From positions 124,001 through 188,000 of the forward strand of contig NZ_CALJHY010000004.1 in the NCBI RefSeq assembly GCF_937770335.1: a DNA stretch of 64,000 bases, written 5' to 3'. The notes under the pieces are model-generated. The model was not told where the DNA came from and made no database searches. It saw only the letters and a program-made list of their open reading frames with translations. This document shows, piece after piece, positions 18,422-27,369 of the stretch. Each line of letters starts with the position of its first letter. Positions within the stretch are counted from its first letter, which is position 1. The stretch is from an uncultured Glaciecola sp. GTDB lineage: Bacteria; Pseudomonadota; Gammaproteobacteria; Enterobacterales; Alteromonadaceae. The translations under genes and the position numbers were made by a program.

Positions 18422-19390
18422 TTATCCACCAAGCATAGCTAAGTGTTTGGTAGCACCGGTGTAGCCATCATGTAAGAAGTGAGTGGATTTCTTATCGGCT
18501 AATAAACTAACCAATTCTTCCTGTAAACGCTGTTCAGTGTTGTCCAGTAAAAACTGCCTAACATCTAGTCCGTGTTCACTGAACAGGCAAAGGTGCAGTT
18601 TCCCCACAGCTGAAATACGTAATCGATTGCAAGTGGCACAAAAGTCTTTGCTATAGGGCATGATAAGCCCAATATTTCCTTTGTAGTCACTGTGGGTAAA
18701 TTCTTGTGCTGGGCCTGCGGCTTTATCCTGGGTAATTTGCTGCCACCCATTATCAAGTAAACGTTCTTTTATCGGTAAGCCTGATGTGTGGTTTTGGTCA
18801 AAAAAGAGCTTATTATCTCCCGTCTGCATCAGTTCTATAAAGCGCAATGTGACCGGCGTGTCTTTTATCCAGTTCAAAAAACTATCGAGTTCGTTGCGGT
18901 TAAAATGACGCATTAATACAGCGTTGACTTTAACCTTGATACCTAACTCAAGTGCTATATCAATACCCTGCATAATGGTTTGTAACTTGTCATGCCCAGT
19001 AATAGCCGCAAACATGCGTGGATCCAAACTATCAATACTGACGTTTAGTGACGTTAAGCCGGCATCGACCCAACTCTTAATTTGCTCTGGTAGCTTGTAA
19101 CCGTTGCAAGTAATCGCAACTTGCTCAATTCCTGGCGTGCTGGCACAAGCCTCGATTATTTGCGGCAGATCTTTACGCAACGAAGGCTCACCACCGGTGA
19201 TACGGATTTTGCTAGTTCCGAGATTTGCAAAAGCCTTAGCTATTTTACGGATCTCGTCGAGCTTTAGAAAATCTCTCGGAGTATCGCATTGGTAACCATT
19301 TGGCAGGCAATATTCACAACTAAAATTGCATACATCTGTTATAGACAGCCGCAAGTAGTGGAAGCGACGCCCAAATTTATCTTCTAACAT
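18422..19390 (-). CDS. moaA: GTP 3',8-cyclase MoaA
   Basis: Radical-SAM enzyme for the first step of molybdenum cofactor synthesis, turning GTP into 3',8-cyclo-GTP. The N-terminal cluster is C21-x3-C25-x2-C28 in VCNFSCEYC, and the C-terminal cluster is in CATCNRLRISAVGKLHLC. Other family marks are RITGGEPSLRKDL, the SIDSLDP segment and the essential terminal Gly-Gly (LAMLGG). The 322 residues are normal. It is a single gene, not followed by moaBCDE here. Its upstream region is highly folded and may be a Moco riboswitch. With moeA, moeB, fdhD and fdsGBAD it forms a molybdenum-related neighbourhood. Confidence 0.96.
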   Translation of the reverse strand: MLEDKFGRRFHYLRLSITDVCNFSCEYCLPNGYQCDTPRDFLKLDEIRKIAKAFANLGTSKIRITGGEPSLRKDLPQIIEACASTPGIEQVAITCNGYKLPEQIKSWVDAGLTSLNVSIDSLDPRMFAAITGHDKLQTIMQGIDIALELGIKVKVNAVLMRHFNRNELDSFLNWIKDTPVTLRFIELMQTGDNKLFFDQNHTSGLPIKERLLDNGWQQITQDKAAGPAQEFTHSDYKGNIGLIMPYSKDFCATCNRLRISAVGKLHLCLFSEHGLDVRQFLLDNTEQRLQEELVSLLADKKSTHFLHDGYTGATKHLAMLGG

Positions 19391-19556
19391 ATCACTAACA
19401 CCTTTCCAAAATGAAGTAGCTACACAAAATTATGTACTACTTAGGGGAGGCTGCGAGATTTCTCTTGCAACCCTGGCGATAACTGTCGATGTAAACATCT
19501 GTATCGCGGCCAACAAACCTTATCATTAGGATTTAGGTTTGAGGGCTCGGGGTTAA
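19391..19556 (-). promoter_or_regulatory. Structured moaA leader, candidate Moco riboswitch
   Basis: Directly before the moaA start, on its strand, three strong hairpins follow one another. AAACCT/AGGTTT pairs at 19515-19540. GCGATA/TATCGC with an inner GATG/CATC helix lies at 19476-19507. A GC-rich stem (GGCTGCGAG with its partner) spans 19449-19472. CCGAGCC and GCCTCCC elements flank the fold. Moco-motif RNAs are known before moaA in gammaproteobacteria, so the position fits; I did not align it to the consensus. Confidence 0.5.
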
Positions 19557-19629
19557 TCCAGCTCCATTAATAACATAGTTTGCAAAGCGGTTCTATTTAA
19601 GTGATGCGTCAACAACAAAAATTCCCTAC

Positions 19630-20625
19630 TTATCTGTTCATTAATCCTGTTTGCGCTAACATTTCGACACTTTTTAAACGTGCCTTAATATCATGTATAG
19701 GCATTGATACAATTAACTCATCTACCTCGGTCGTCTCGATAAACTGGTTTAGTTTGTCTGCTACTGTCTGCGGCGAACCAACCAAGGCATAGCGCAATAT
19801 ATGCGACAACATCGCTTGGTCAGCATCAGTACAAATTTGCGACAAATCATCTACGGGTCTGGCGAAAGGACGATTAACTCCTCGGCGCATGTTCATAAAT
19901 TGCTGTTGTACAGAGGTGAACAAATACTTGGCCTCTTCGTCAGTGTCGGCGACTACTGCCATCATACCTGCCATAACATACGATTTTTCGCATTGAGCTG
20001 ATGCTTGAAAAGTTGACCTATAGATGTTGATCGCATCAAATAATTGATCGGGCGCGAAATGAGAAGCAAATGAATAAGGCAAACCGAACTTAGCAGCAAG
20101 TTGCGCACTGTATAAACTGGAACCAAGTAACCAAAGTGGAATATGCGTATTAGCGCCTGGAATAGCGACGACTCTTTGTCCCTCTTGCGGTGCGGCTAAA
20201 TAATGCTGTAATTCTCGAATATCTTCAGGGTAGCTATCCACATCAGAGTTGAGGTTTCGCCTTAACGCATGGGCAGTCTCCATGTCCGTTCCAGGAGCAC
20301 GGCCTAACCCCAAGTCAACTCTATTCGGAAATAAGGTTGCTAACGTACCAAATTGTTCTGCTATCACTAATGGTGAATGATTTGGTAACATCACCCCTCC
20401 TGAACCAATTCTAATACTCGTTGTGGCCGCCGCAATGTGCCCTAGCACAACAGCTGTCGCCGAACTCGCTACCCCACGCATTCCATGGTGTTCAGCTAGC
20501 CAGATTCGACGATAGCCACTCTTTTCCGCTTGCACTGCTAGTTGGCGTGAATTTTCAAGCGCATCGGCAAGACTAGCACCTTCGGCAATCGGAGCAAGAT
20601 CTAACAGTGAGAACGGTAAAGTCAT
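19630..20625 (-). CDS. LLM-class flavin-dependent oxidoreductase (luciferase-like monooxygenase)
   Basis: A 331-residue TIM-barrel protein of the bacterial luciferase-like family. It starts [26 protein letters not shown] and shows [77 protein letters not shown], split here by the flavin-facing turns; the second half contains [28 protein letters not shown]. This pattern marks the MsnO8/YhbW-like subgroup, whose substrates are mostly unknown. FMNH2 or F420 use cannot be decided, but FMN is likely in a gammaproteobacterium. It is monocistronic, located between moaA and a PEP-CTERM gene, with no link to either that I can see. Confidence 0.88.
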   Translation of the reverse strand: MTLPFSLLDLAPIAEGASLADALENSRQLAVQAEKSGYRRIWLAEHHGMRGVASSATAVVLGHIAAATTSIRIGSGGVMLPNHSPLVIAEQFGTLATLFPNRVDLGLGRAPGTDMETAHALRRNLNSDVDSYPEDIRELQHYLAAPQEGQRVVAIPGANTHIPLWLLGSSLYSAQLAAKFGLPYSFASHFAPDQLFDAINIYRSTFQASAQCEKSYVMAGMMAVVADTDEEAKYLFTSVQQQFMNMRRGVNRPFARPVDDLSQICTDADQAMLSHILRYALVGSPQTVADKLNQFIETTEVDELIVSMPIHDIKARLKSVEMLAQTGLMNR

Positions 20626-21132
20626 GGAGAACCTAAATTAAAATAGTGTAATTGAATTGCTATTATCATAGATGAATCAACCTAGCTGGTCTTTAAAGTT
20701 TTTGATTTATTGTATGGATTCTATATTCTCCAAGACTTTATGAACGATAAGATCGGATTAAGGAAGGTCATCAGGCTAGCAAATGTGATTAGTGTTGTTG
20801 TTAAATAAAGTACGCTACTAAGGGCAAAACCTTAATGTACTGATATCACAAGCTTTTCCCAGAATCGGCTTTTTAATAAACTACGCTACTCGAAAGCCGA
20901 GTACTTTTTAGAGGTGTTTTATAAACAAGTTACCTGTTCGCCCTTTTATTAGTGACGGTCTGAAATGGGCTGGAAAGGGACGTAGGATTTTTCGCTGATT
21001 AATTTTGGTTTGAGTAAATTACTGACAATGTGTAACGTTTACTCATTAACGTTTTACATAAAAAAACCCCGAAGGTTGACAAACTTTTCGGGGTTAATTT
21101 AATTTACAATTAGTTTTCGTTTTAACTTGGCA
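20626..21132. other. Non-coding region with two plus-strand hairpins
   Basis: No gene is supported. Hairpin one spans 20809-20841 (AGTAC/GTACT enclosing TAAGG/CCTTA). Hairpin two spans 20887-20903 (TACTCG/CGAGTA) with a T tract to 20909 and looks like an intrinsic terminator, although no plus-strand gene precedes it. A small RNA ending at 20909 is possible but unproven. Confidence 0.35.
21065..21095 (-). terminator. Rho-independent terminator of the PEP-CTERM gene
   Basis: On the minus strand AACCCCGAA pairs with TTCGGGGTT and is followed by a T6 tract. It lies 38 bases beyond the stop of the gene at 21133. Confidence 0.9.
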
Positions 21133-21726
21133 TCAAGCCTTTTTGCGATTTGAAAAAACTAAACCTACCAAACTCAGACCAAACAAAATAAAAGCGGTTG
21201 GCGCTGGCACGGTTACAACCGAAATATTGTCGATTGCATACTCTGTATCATCGCCATTTCTTTCAGCTGTAAATTTTACAGTGTGAGACGACTGAGTAGC
21301 TACGAAACTAGCAGAAAAGGCATACCAGTCCGGAAAATAACCAGGGTCACTCAACTCTATCAATAATCCACCGGGAGTAATATCAAGACCAAAGGATAAA
21401 ACCAATGGATTTCCACAGCAGTTATAGTAATTAGTATAGTCGCCACTAATTTGGTAGGTTTGACCAATCGTCAAGCCGTTTAAGATTTGCGAGATTGATG
21501 GGTCAAAAGAAGATTGACCAGCCGCATTAATAATAAAGAAACCGTTTCCGTTAATATTTCTCCAACCACCGTTGCTATCATTGTTAGCTGCTGTCCAACC
21601 CGCACCCGTGCCATTGAGCGGCACCGCGGTGTCGAAATTACCGTTTACAATAAGATTAGCATTCGCTAAGCTAGATAATGTCAGCAACGCTAGACCAATC
21701 ACTAAATTCCATTTTCTTATATTCAC
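21133..21726 (-). CDS. PEP-CTERM-type secreted surface protein
   Basis: A 197-residue exported protein. It has an N-terminal signal peptide (about 1-23, ending in SLANA), an extracellular beta-rich domain beginning NLIVNGNFDTAVPLNG (like carbohydrate-binding-like anchor domains), and a C-terminal PEP-CTERM sorting tail: VPAPTAF, a hydrophobic stretch and the basic end SNRKKA. PEP-CTERM tails are cut by exosortase in bacteria that make exopolysaccharide. The start is a GTG with GGAG seven bases upstream. No exosortase is in the window. The function of the domain is unknown. A good terminator follows it. Confidence 0.85.
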   Translation of the reverse strand: MNIRKWNLVIGLALLTLSSLANANLIVNGNFDTAVPLNGTGAGWTAANNDSNGGWRNINGNGFFIINAAGQSSFDPSISQILNGLTIGQTYQISGDYTNYYNCCGNPLVLSFGLDITPGGLLIELSDPGYFPDWYAFSASFVATQSSHTVKFTAERNGDDTEYAIDNISVVTVPAPTAFILFGLSLVGLVFSNRKKA

Positions 21727-22099
21727 TTAAATACTCCGGATAATTATTAAATTTTGTATTGTTCTAGTCAACAGTACACTCTCTTTAATCATAAGCAGAA
21801 ATCATGCCAAAAAATAAAGACTAATAAAATCAGTGATTTAAATTAATCTTAACCTAAACATTATTTAATGTTGTAAAGTATTCTGACACAAACCTAATAC
21901 TGAAAAAATGAAGTCGCGTTGAATGGTGAAATCGTTGGGCGGGGCTCGCTGAGGCAACAATAGCTTGGCTTGCGCGGATGCTGGGTGCTAGGTGCTAGGT
22001 GCTTTTTGTCAGGGTGTGTCAGTATTTTTTGAATAACTAACGGGTCTATAATGTAAGCAATTATCTCTATTATGCCGCCGCGAACACATTTTTAACTAT
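21727..22099. other. Non-coding region with short tandem repeat
   Basis: Holds the promoter of the PEP-CTERM gene and a seven-base tandem repeat at 21979-22003. No gene is supported. Confidence 0.5.
21979..22003. repeat. Seven-base tandem repeat (TGCTRGG, three copies plus TGCT)
   Basis: The unit TGCTGGG is followed by two TGCTAGG units and a partial TGCT. It lies between the two PEP-CTERM-like genes, in no reading frame of a recognised gene. A slippage-prone repeat. Confidence 0.8.
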
Positions 22100-22330
22100 C
22101 TATTTGCGGCGCACCACTAGTAGGCCTGTAACGACTAAAGCAAGTAATGCAAGTAATGCAAATACGCTTGGTGCGGATTCAGGGTTTACTTTAACAATTG
22201 CAGATACAGCAGAACTTGAACGAAGCCAGACCTGGTCGATTTGCATTGGATTACTCCGCGCAGCATTCGCAAAACAACTTGTTGCTAATGCAAGGCTTAC
22301 AACTAAGCCTTTCAAAAATGCATTCTCCAT
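22100..22330 (-). CDS. Very small exported protein with PEP-CTERM-like tail
   Basis: A 76-residue protein. It opens with a signal peptide (MENAFLKGLVVSLALATSCFANA) and ends with a hydrophobic segment and basic tail preceded by ESAPSVFALLALLALVV and closing in VVRRK. This resembles a PEP-CTERM-type sorting tail with PS in place of the canonical PEP. Only about 25 residues remain between the two, so it is either a tiny surface peptide or a relic of a longer one. An ATG with GGAAG upstream supports expression. It is near a larger PEP-CTERM protein on the same strand. Function unknown. Confidence 0.55.
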   Translation of the reverse strand: MENAFLKGLVVSLALATSCFANAARSNPMQIDQVWLRSSSAVSAIVKVNPESAPSVFALLALLALVVTGLLVVRRK

Positions 22331-22905
22331 TTATTACTTCCTTTTAGCGTTCGCTTTTATTAAGTTCGAACAGTATTTTATAAAGCCAAAAAATACTGTT
22401 ACCAGATTTACGAACTAATAACTGCAATTGTGCTGGCGCGCCCGCTTTTGTCTTATTGGAGCAACTACTCTTTTCCCTGACTAATTACATGGAGAAATAT
22501 TTACAAAGTTATGGCTCCATCTGACATGACACTTAATAAAAAAGGGGTAAGGTACTCGTTACATCGAGAGAAAAGTGGGAATTATCAAGTAATATGGGCT
22601 CGAAATTCGTATGCAACAACCACATAATCTTAATCATCATAATCGATGGATATATAAGGTTGAAAGACTATATTTGGCTCGCAACAGCCTATCAATTAGG
22701 TTCATCTCAGCTTATATTTATCACAAAAATTTTCACGCAATTTTGAACGGCGTATGACCGCAGTGGGCAGTTAGCCGACCGTGAGTATTTAATACCTAGG
22801 CTCCTTTGGCTTCAAATCTTCGTCTTAAAGCCATTCCTATTAGATTGACTTACCATGATGGGACTTACTAAAGGTTATGGGGAGGCGGCGAAGTACCCCC
22901 CTGAC
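22331..22905. other. 575-base non-coding region
   Basis: I see no gene. Short inverted arms TGGCTT/AAGCCA lie near 22809-22835, without a T tract. It should contain the promoter of the small protein gene at 22330 and the 3' end of the sulfotransferase transcript. Confidence 0.4.
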
Positions 22906-24507
22906 TCAGTTATCTTCCGCAAGAACCCCTAAGTTACTTTTAAGCTCATCCAATAAATTCCCATAACGCTTCCAACGCCCAATAGAGCCTGAATAAAGCG
23001 CTTGCCTGACTTGCACAGAACTGGCAGTAGACACTGGCGCTTTGTTCTCATGAAAACGTAGGCACGATTCATCCCAATCTAGGTCGCAAAACGCGAGTAA
23101 TTGCTCGGTGGTGGTTTGCTGATTAAACACAATATCTTCGTATTGCACTTCCATAAATCGATTACTCGGCAAACTGATTCGCCAATGAGCCATTAGTTCG
23201 TCAAATTGCCGATAAAATTGCGCTGTAGCGTCTAAACTATAAGTGTAATCGTAATAGGAATGCTGTGTTGTGAGTAATTGTCTATAGTTGCTCAAGCAGC
23301 TATCCATAGCGCCTCTTCTCAACACAATGATTCTGGCATTTGGAATAGCTTTTAGAATCAAGCCTGCATAAAAAAAGTTTAGTGGCATTTTGTCGGTAAA
23401 ACGAACAGCGTTTCTGCGCAATGTTTGAGTGGATTTCATGTACTGTTCGCCCACTTTTTGCATGTTGAGTGCCGAAGCTTGGGAAAGGGTTTGTGCGTCT
23501 AATACTAAGTTTGATTCAGTATTGGCGGTGCGCTTAACCAGCTCAGCAAAGGTATTTAATTCTCCGCCAGACACTACATCACGATGGCTAGACAATATTC
23601 TATCTACTAATGTAGTGCCAGTTCTTGGCAAACCTACTACAAAGATTGGGGCTGAGGTTTCCTCATCAATAGGTGTTTCGAGCGGTTTCATAGTATGAAT
23701 GGTAGATGTTTGAATCTTTTTTGCTGCTGAAAATATTTTGTCATAATTAAAGCTATCAGCGCTGGCACATTTTCCACTTTTGGCTTTTTTGAGCCATTCA
23801 AAACTGGTGGCATAGTCGCCTAAATCCTCATATGTTTTTGCCAATGCATGACCAATATACAACGCTGCGTCTGTATCGCTTTGCCAAGTTCTAAAGCTCA
23901 GTAATAATTCATCTATTCGGTTATTAGTTACACTTTGTTTTTCTAGGCTCACCAGTGAAGCTAGGGCCTTATAAAATTCAGGCGCACGGCTTAGGCTATC
24001 TTTATAAGTTGTTTTAGCGGCGGCGAAGTCACCTAAAAATTGTAGCGAAGCGGCTAAATTGTAATGGTAATTAGCAGGCTTTGCATCTAGTGATACCGCC
24101 TGTTTAAAACACGGAATAGCTTTTTCGTGAAACCCTAAGCGACTATAAATAACGCCCAAAGTATCCGCAATATGAGCGTTACTCGCAGGCAAGTTTGCTG
24201 CTTTGTCCGCCATAGTTTTTGCTTCACCGTGCTCACCTAATTCTACAAGTGCTTGGCTGTAGTAGGTAAGTACACGAATATTGTCTGAGCCTAAGGCGGC
24301 GCTCTTTTGAAACAACTCGCGCGCTTTTGCAAAGTTTTTGTGATCAAAACATAGTTTGGCTAACAATAAGTACGGGGCGGGATCGTTGATATCTGAGTGA
24401 ATCATAGCCATGGCATTCGCGTGAACCTGCTCGTACTTCCCCTTCGCCATTAATAGTAGATTATCATCAATAACATTGGATACATGTTTAGGCATTGAGT
24501 TGGGCAT
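22906..24507 (-). CDS. TPR-repeat sulfotransferase family protein
   Basis: A 533-residue two-part protein. The first half (about 15-270) holds several tetratricopeptide repeats, for example YLLLAKLCFDHKNFAKARELFQKSAAL and LGVIYSRLGFHEKAIPCFKQAV. The second half is a sulfotransferase domain: the PAPS 5'-phosphosulfate loop is IFVVGLPRTGTTLVDRIL (about 290), followed by SHRDVVSGGELNTF and IIVLRRGAMDSCLSNYRQ for the 3'-phosphate site. It has no signal peptide, so it should act in the cytoplasm. Substrate unknown; carbohydrate, tyrosine or small-molecule sulfation are all possible. It is divergent from a TonB-dependent receptor, a pairing I recall in other Alteromonadales and sphingomonads. Confidence 0.88.
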   Translation of the reverse strand: MPNSMPKHVSNVIDDNLLLMAKGKYEQVHANAMAMIHSDINDPAPYLLLAKLCFDHKNFAKARELFQKSAALGSDNIRVLTYYSQALVELGEHGEAKTMADKAANLPASNAHIADTLGVIYSRLGFHEKAIPCFKQAVSLDAKPANYHYNLAASLQFLGDFAAAKTTYKDSLSRAPEFYKALASLVSLEKQSVTNNRIDELLLSFRTWQSDTDAALYIGHALAKTYEDLGDYATSFEWLKKAKSGKCASADSFNYDKIFSAAKKIQTSTIHTMKPLETPIDEETSAPIFVVGLPRTGTTLVDRILSSHRDVVSGGELNTFAELVKRTANTESNLVLDAQTLSQASALNMQKVGEQYMKSTQTLRRNAVRFTDKMPLNFFYAGLILKAIPNARIIVLRRGAMDSCLSNYRQLLTTQHSYYDYTYSLDATAQFYRQFDELMAHWRISLPSNRFMEVQYEDIVFNQQTTTEQLLAFCDLDWDESCLRFHENKAPVSTASSVQVRQALYSGSIGRWKRYGNLLDELKSNLGVLAEDN

Positions 24508-24738
24508 TATTCTTAAAATATTTTAACTTTATGGTATCAAACCGTTGTTATATTACAACATAAAGCCCATCAAACCCGATACGAAGTTGACAAACTTCAA
24601 TCTAATCCGGATACTCGACCAGCTTAAAAATTGTGCGAACACACAGCAAAACTATACGCTGCAAATGCAGTAATTTAACAACACTTTTATTGTTACGCAG
24701 CTCTTTCGACACGAAGCACTGTGCAAAGGTACTCAATT
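24508..24738. promoter_or_regulatory. Divergent region between sulfotransferase and TonB receptor
   Basis: A 231-base AT-rich region with both promoters. An AAGG box lies nine bases before the receptor ATG at 24739. No operator is clear. Confidence 0.4.
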
Positions 24739-27189
24739 ATGAAAAGAAATATATTCAAACCCAACTTAATCGCGCAAGCAGTCGCGCTTACAATGTTAGG
24801 TGGTGCTGTTGCTTTGCCAACTTACGCACAAGAAAACGCTGAAGATAGTGTGAGAGACGTAGAACTCATTACCGTAACGGCCACACGTCGTGCAGGTTCT
24901 GTTCAAGACGTACCAATTAACATATCTGCATTAGACGGTAATTTACTTGAAAGACAAGGTGTAGGCGACATTTCTGAAGCCCTACGATTTGTGCCTGGTA
25001 TTGTTGCTATAGATCAAGGCGGACGTAACGGTAACCCGTTAATCGTGCGCGGGATTAATGCTGACCCACTCGGTCAAGGCGATGGTAATGATCAAGGCGG
25101 CACCGTAGCCACTTACTTAGGTGAAATTCCACTAGCTGTGGATATGAGAATAACCGATTTAGATCGTATTGAAGTGCTTTTAGGGCCACAAGGTACGCTT
25201 TATGGCGCAGGTACGCTAAGTGGAGCTATACGTTATATCCCCAATAAACCTGAATTTAATGCCGGTTCATTCGATATCAGAGGCGATTTATTCAGTACCA
25301 ACGAAAGCGATGATTTAGGTACCGACCTTGGTTTCACAGTAAATGTTCCTTTGAGTAATACTTTTGCGTTTCGTGCATCATTAGATAGCTATGACGACCC
25401 TGGCTTCATTGACCAACCTTTCGTAGTGCGTCAAATTGGTGTATCTGAGCCTGATGCCGCGCGTGGCAGTGATCAATTTAACCCAGCAGAAGATGTAAAC
25501 GGACAAAAGTCCACTACCGGTAAGCTAGCACTACGCTGGCAACCTATGGAAGAACTAGACGCTACGCTAACTTATTATTGGCAAGAAGAAGAAAATGAAG
25601 GCCGCACAATATCAAGCCACAGAGGCGAGTTAGCCACGGGCCAATACGAAAACGCTCAACGCGTTCGTGAGCCTAACGATGAAAGCACAAGCTTGTTAGC
25701 ATTAGAAATTACTGCAGACCTTGGTTTTGCAGAGTTAACGTCTGCAACAGGTATCACTAGCTATGAAGAACGCGGACAACGAGACCAAACTGACTTATTG
25801 ATCAGCCTAGAATATTCTTATGAAACTTTCCCAACATTCACTGCTTTTACTAATGAAATTGAACGCGAAGAAACATTTAACCAAGAAGTGCGCTTAGTCT
25901 CAACCTCTGAATCAAATTTAAATTGGATTGTGGGTGGTTTTTATAACAAGCTTGAAAACGTCAGTTCATCTTCAGAGTTCACACCCGGCTATGCTGAGTT
26001 TGCTGGTTTTGATCGCCCTGACAATTTAGAGTATTTCTCTGCAGGCGCTGATGAAATTGTAGAACAAGCAATATTCGGTGAGGTTGGTTACGAAATTACC
26101 GATAAATGGCAAGTCACGATTGGTGGTCGTTATTACAAGTACGACATAAAGACACAATCCACGGTTGATTTTCCGCTGTTTGACTCAGGCTTTGTTGCTG
26201 CAGGTTTAGACGAGATTCAGTCAAGAGACTTTGATCCTGACTTAGCCCAAAAAGATAACGGTAGCTTATTTAAGTTCAACACTTCTTATGTGTTTAATGA
26301 CGATCTTAATATGTACTTTACTATCAGTGAAGGCTTCCGCATTGGCGGTGGAAATGGCGGTGGTGAATGCCCAGAGTTTGATCCAGACGCTGCACAAGGT
26401 AACTGTAACCTGGCACCTGGACAACAGTTTGGTCCTGGTCCTAACGATTTCGCACAATTTGATGAACGCTCATATGGTCCAGATACCACGCGTAACCATG
26501 AGCTGGGTTTGAAGAGTCGCTGGTTAGATGGCAGCTTAACGCTTAATGGTGCTATTTATTACATTGAGTGGGAGGATAACCAACTTTCATCTGCAACGGT
26601 CAATGCTTCTATTCCAATTACTATTAATGCTAACGGTGCAGAATCACAAGGGATTGAAGCCACGTTTAATTGGTATGCAACGTCTAACCTTAACGTAAGA
26701 GGCTCATTCAGCCAGACAACAAGCGAACTTTCTAAAGATGTACCTTCTTTGATTCGTACTATTGCACCTCCGGGTTTTGGCGCTGTATTTATTGACGGTT
26801 CAGCAGGGGATAGATTACCAGGTTCGCCTGAAAATCAAGCTTCATTGTCTGCAACTTACTACCAAAGCTTATCTAATGGCGCAGAGTTAACGTACAGCGG
26901 TGATTTTGCTTGGCAAAGTGACATATTGTCACGTACTGGAGCTCTAGGTGGAAGCTATACACTTCCTAGTTTTGGTGTAGCAAATGCACGTATAACCTAC
27001 CTTACGGATGACTGGACAGTCACAGCGTACGTAAACAATGTGTTTGGTAAATTTGCTGAAACGGGCGTGCAATCAACAGCATTGAGTAATCAATCTGTTG
27101 AAGACGCTACTGTTCGTAGCTTTGTGACAAACGTGCTAAGACCAAGAACTATTGGCGTTCGTTTTACTTATTCTTTTGAAGAGTGGTAA
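24739..27189 (+). CDS. TonB-dependent outer-membrane receptor
   Basis: A long outer-membrane barrel protein. It has a signal peptide (about 1-30, ending LPTYAQ), a plug domain with the TonB-box-like ELITVTATRRAGSVQDVP (about 43-60), SGAIRYIPNKP, and a barrel ending in the aromatic residue TYSFEEW. The start is the ATG at 24739, with AAGG upstream, rather than the GTG at 24721. The substrate is not predictable; ITVTATRR and the plug style place it with receptors common in marine bacteria that take up vitamins, siderophores or glycans. It is followed by a strong terminator. Its location before the retinal cluster and beside the sulfotransferase may be meaningful. Confidence 0.93.
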   Translation: MKRNIFKPNLIAQAVALTMLGGAVALPTYAQENAEDSVRDVELITVTATRRAGSVQDVPINISALDGNLLERQGVGDISEALRFVPGIVAIDQGGRNGNPLIVRGINADPLGQGDGNDQGGTVATYLGEIPLAVDMRITDLDRIEVLLGPQGTLYGAGTLSGAIRYIPNKPEFNAGSFDIRGDLFSTNESDDLGTDLGFTVNVPLSNTFAFRASLDSYDDPGFIDQPFVVRQIGVSEPDAARGSDQFNPAEDVNGQKSTTGKLALRWQPMEELDATLTYYWQEEENEGRTISSHRGELATGQYENAQRVREPNDESTSLLALEITADLGFAELTSATGITSYEERGQRDQTDLLISLEYSYETFPTFTAFTNEIEREETFNQEVRLVSTSESNLNWIVGGFYNKLENVSSSSEFTPGYAEFAGFDRPDNLEYFSAGADEIVEQAIFGEVGYEITDKWQVTIGGRYYKYDIKTQSTVDFPLFDSGFVAAGLDEIQSRDFDPDLAQKDNGSLFKFNTSYVFNDDLNMYFTISEGFRIGGGNGGGECPEFDPDAAQGNCNLAPGQQFGPGPNDFAQFDERSYGPDTTRNHELGLKSRWLDGSLTLNGAIYYIEWEDNQLSSATVNASIPITINANGAESQGIEATFNWYATSNLNVRGSFSQTTSELSKDVPSLIRTIAPPGFGAVFIDGSAGDRLPGSPENQASLSATYYQSLSNGAELTYSGDFAWQSDILSRTGALGGSYTLPSFGVANARITYLTDDWTVTAYVNNVFGKFAETGVQSTALSNQSVEDATVRSFVTNVLRPRTIGVRFTYSFEEW

Positions 27190-27247
27190 GGCACGCGTCA
27201 TTGCCGCAAAGTCGGTAATTTATTGCTGAACACTACAAAGTCGATAC

Positions 27248-27281
27248 AACCTTGCTCTCTATTTTAGGAGCAAGGTTTTTT
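27248..27281 (+). terminator. Strong rho-independent terminator after the TonB receptor
   Basis: Perfect ten-base arms AACCTTGCTC (27248-27257) and GAGCAAGGTT (27268-27277) are followed by a T-rich tail. It separates the receptor from idi. Confidence 0.95.
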
Positions 27282-27369
27282 ATGAGTGATGGTTTCGGTT
27301 AGAGATTCCCATTTTAATGCACTAAAATTCGTTATTGATCCTTTTCATGCTGATTGTTGTTTTAACTGT

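Noticed and set aside
27286-27369. Longer idi N-terminus from a GTG at 27286 or ATG at 27289
   Set aside because: The added residues do not resemble Idi, and the GTG lies right behind the receptor's terminator.
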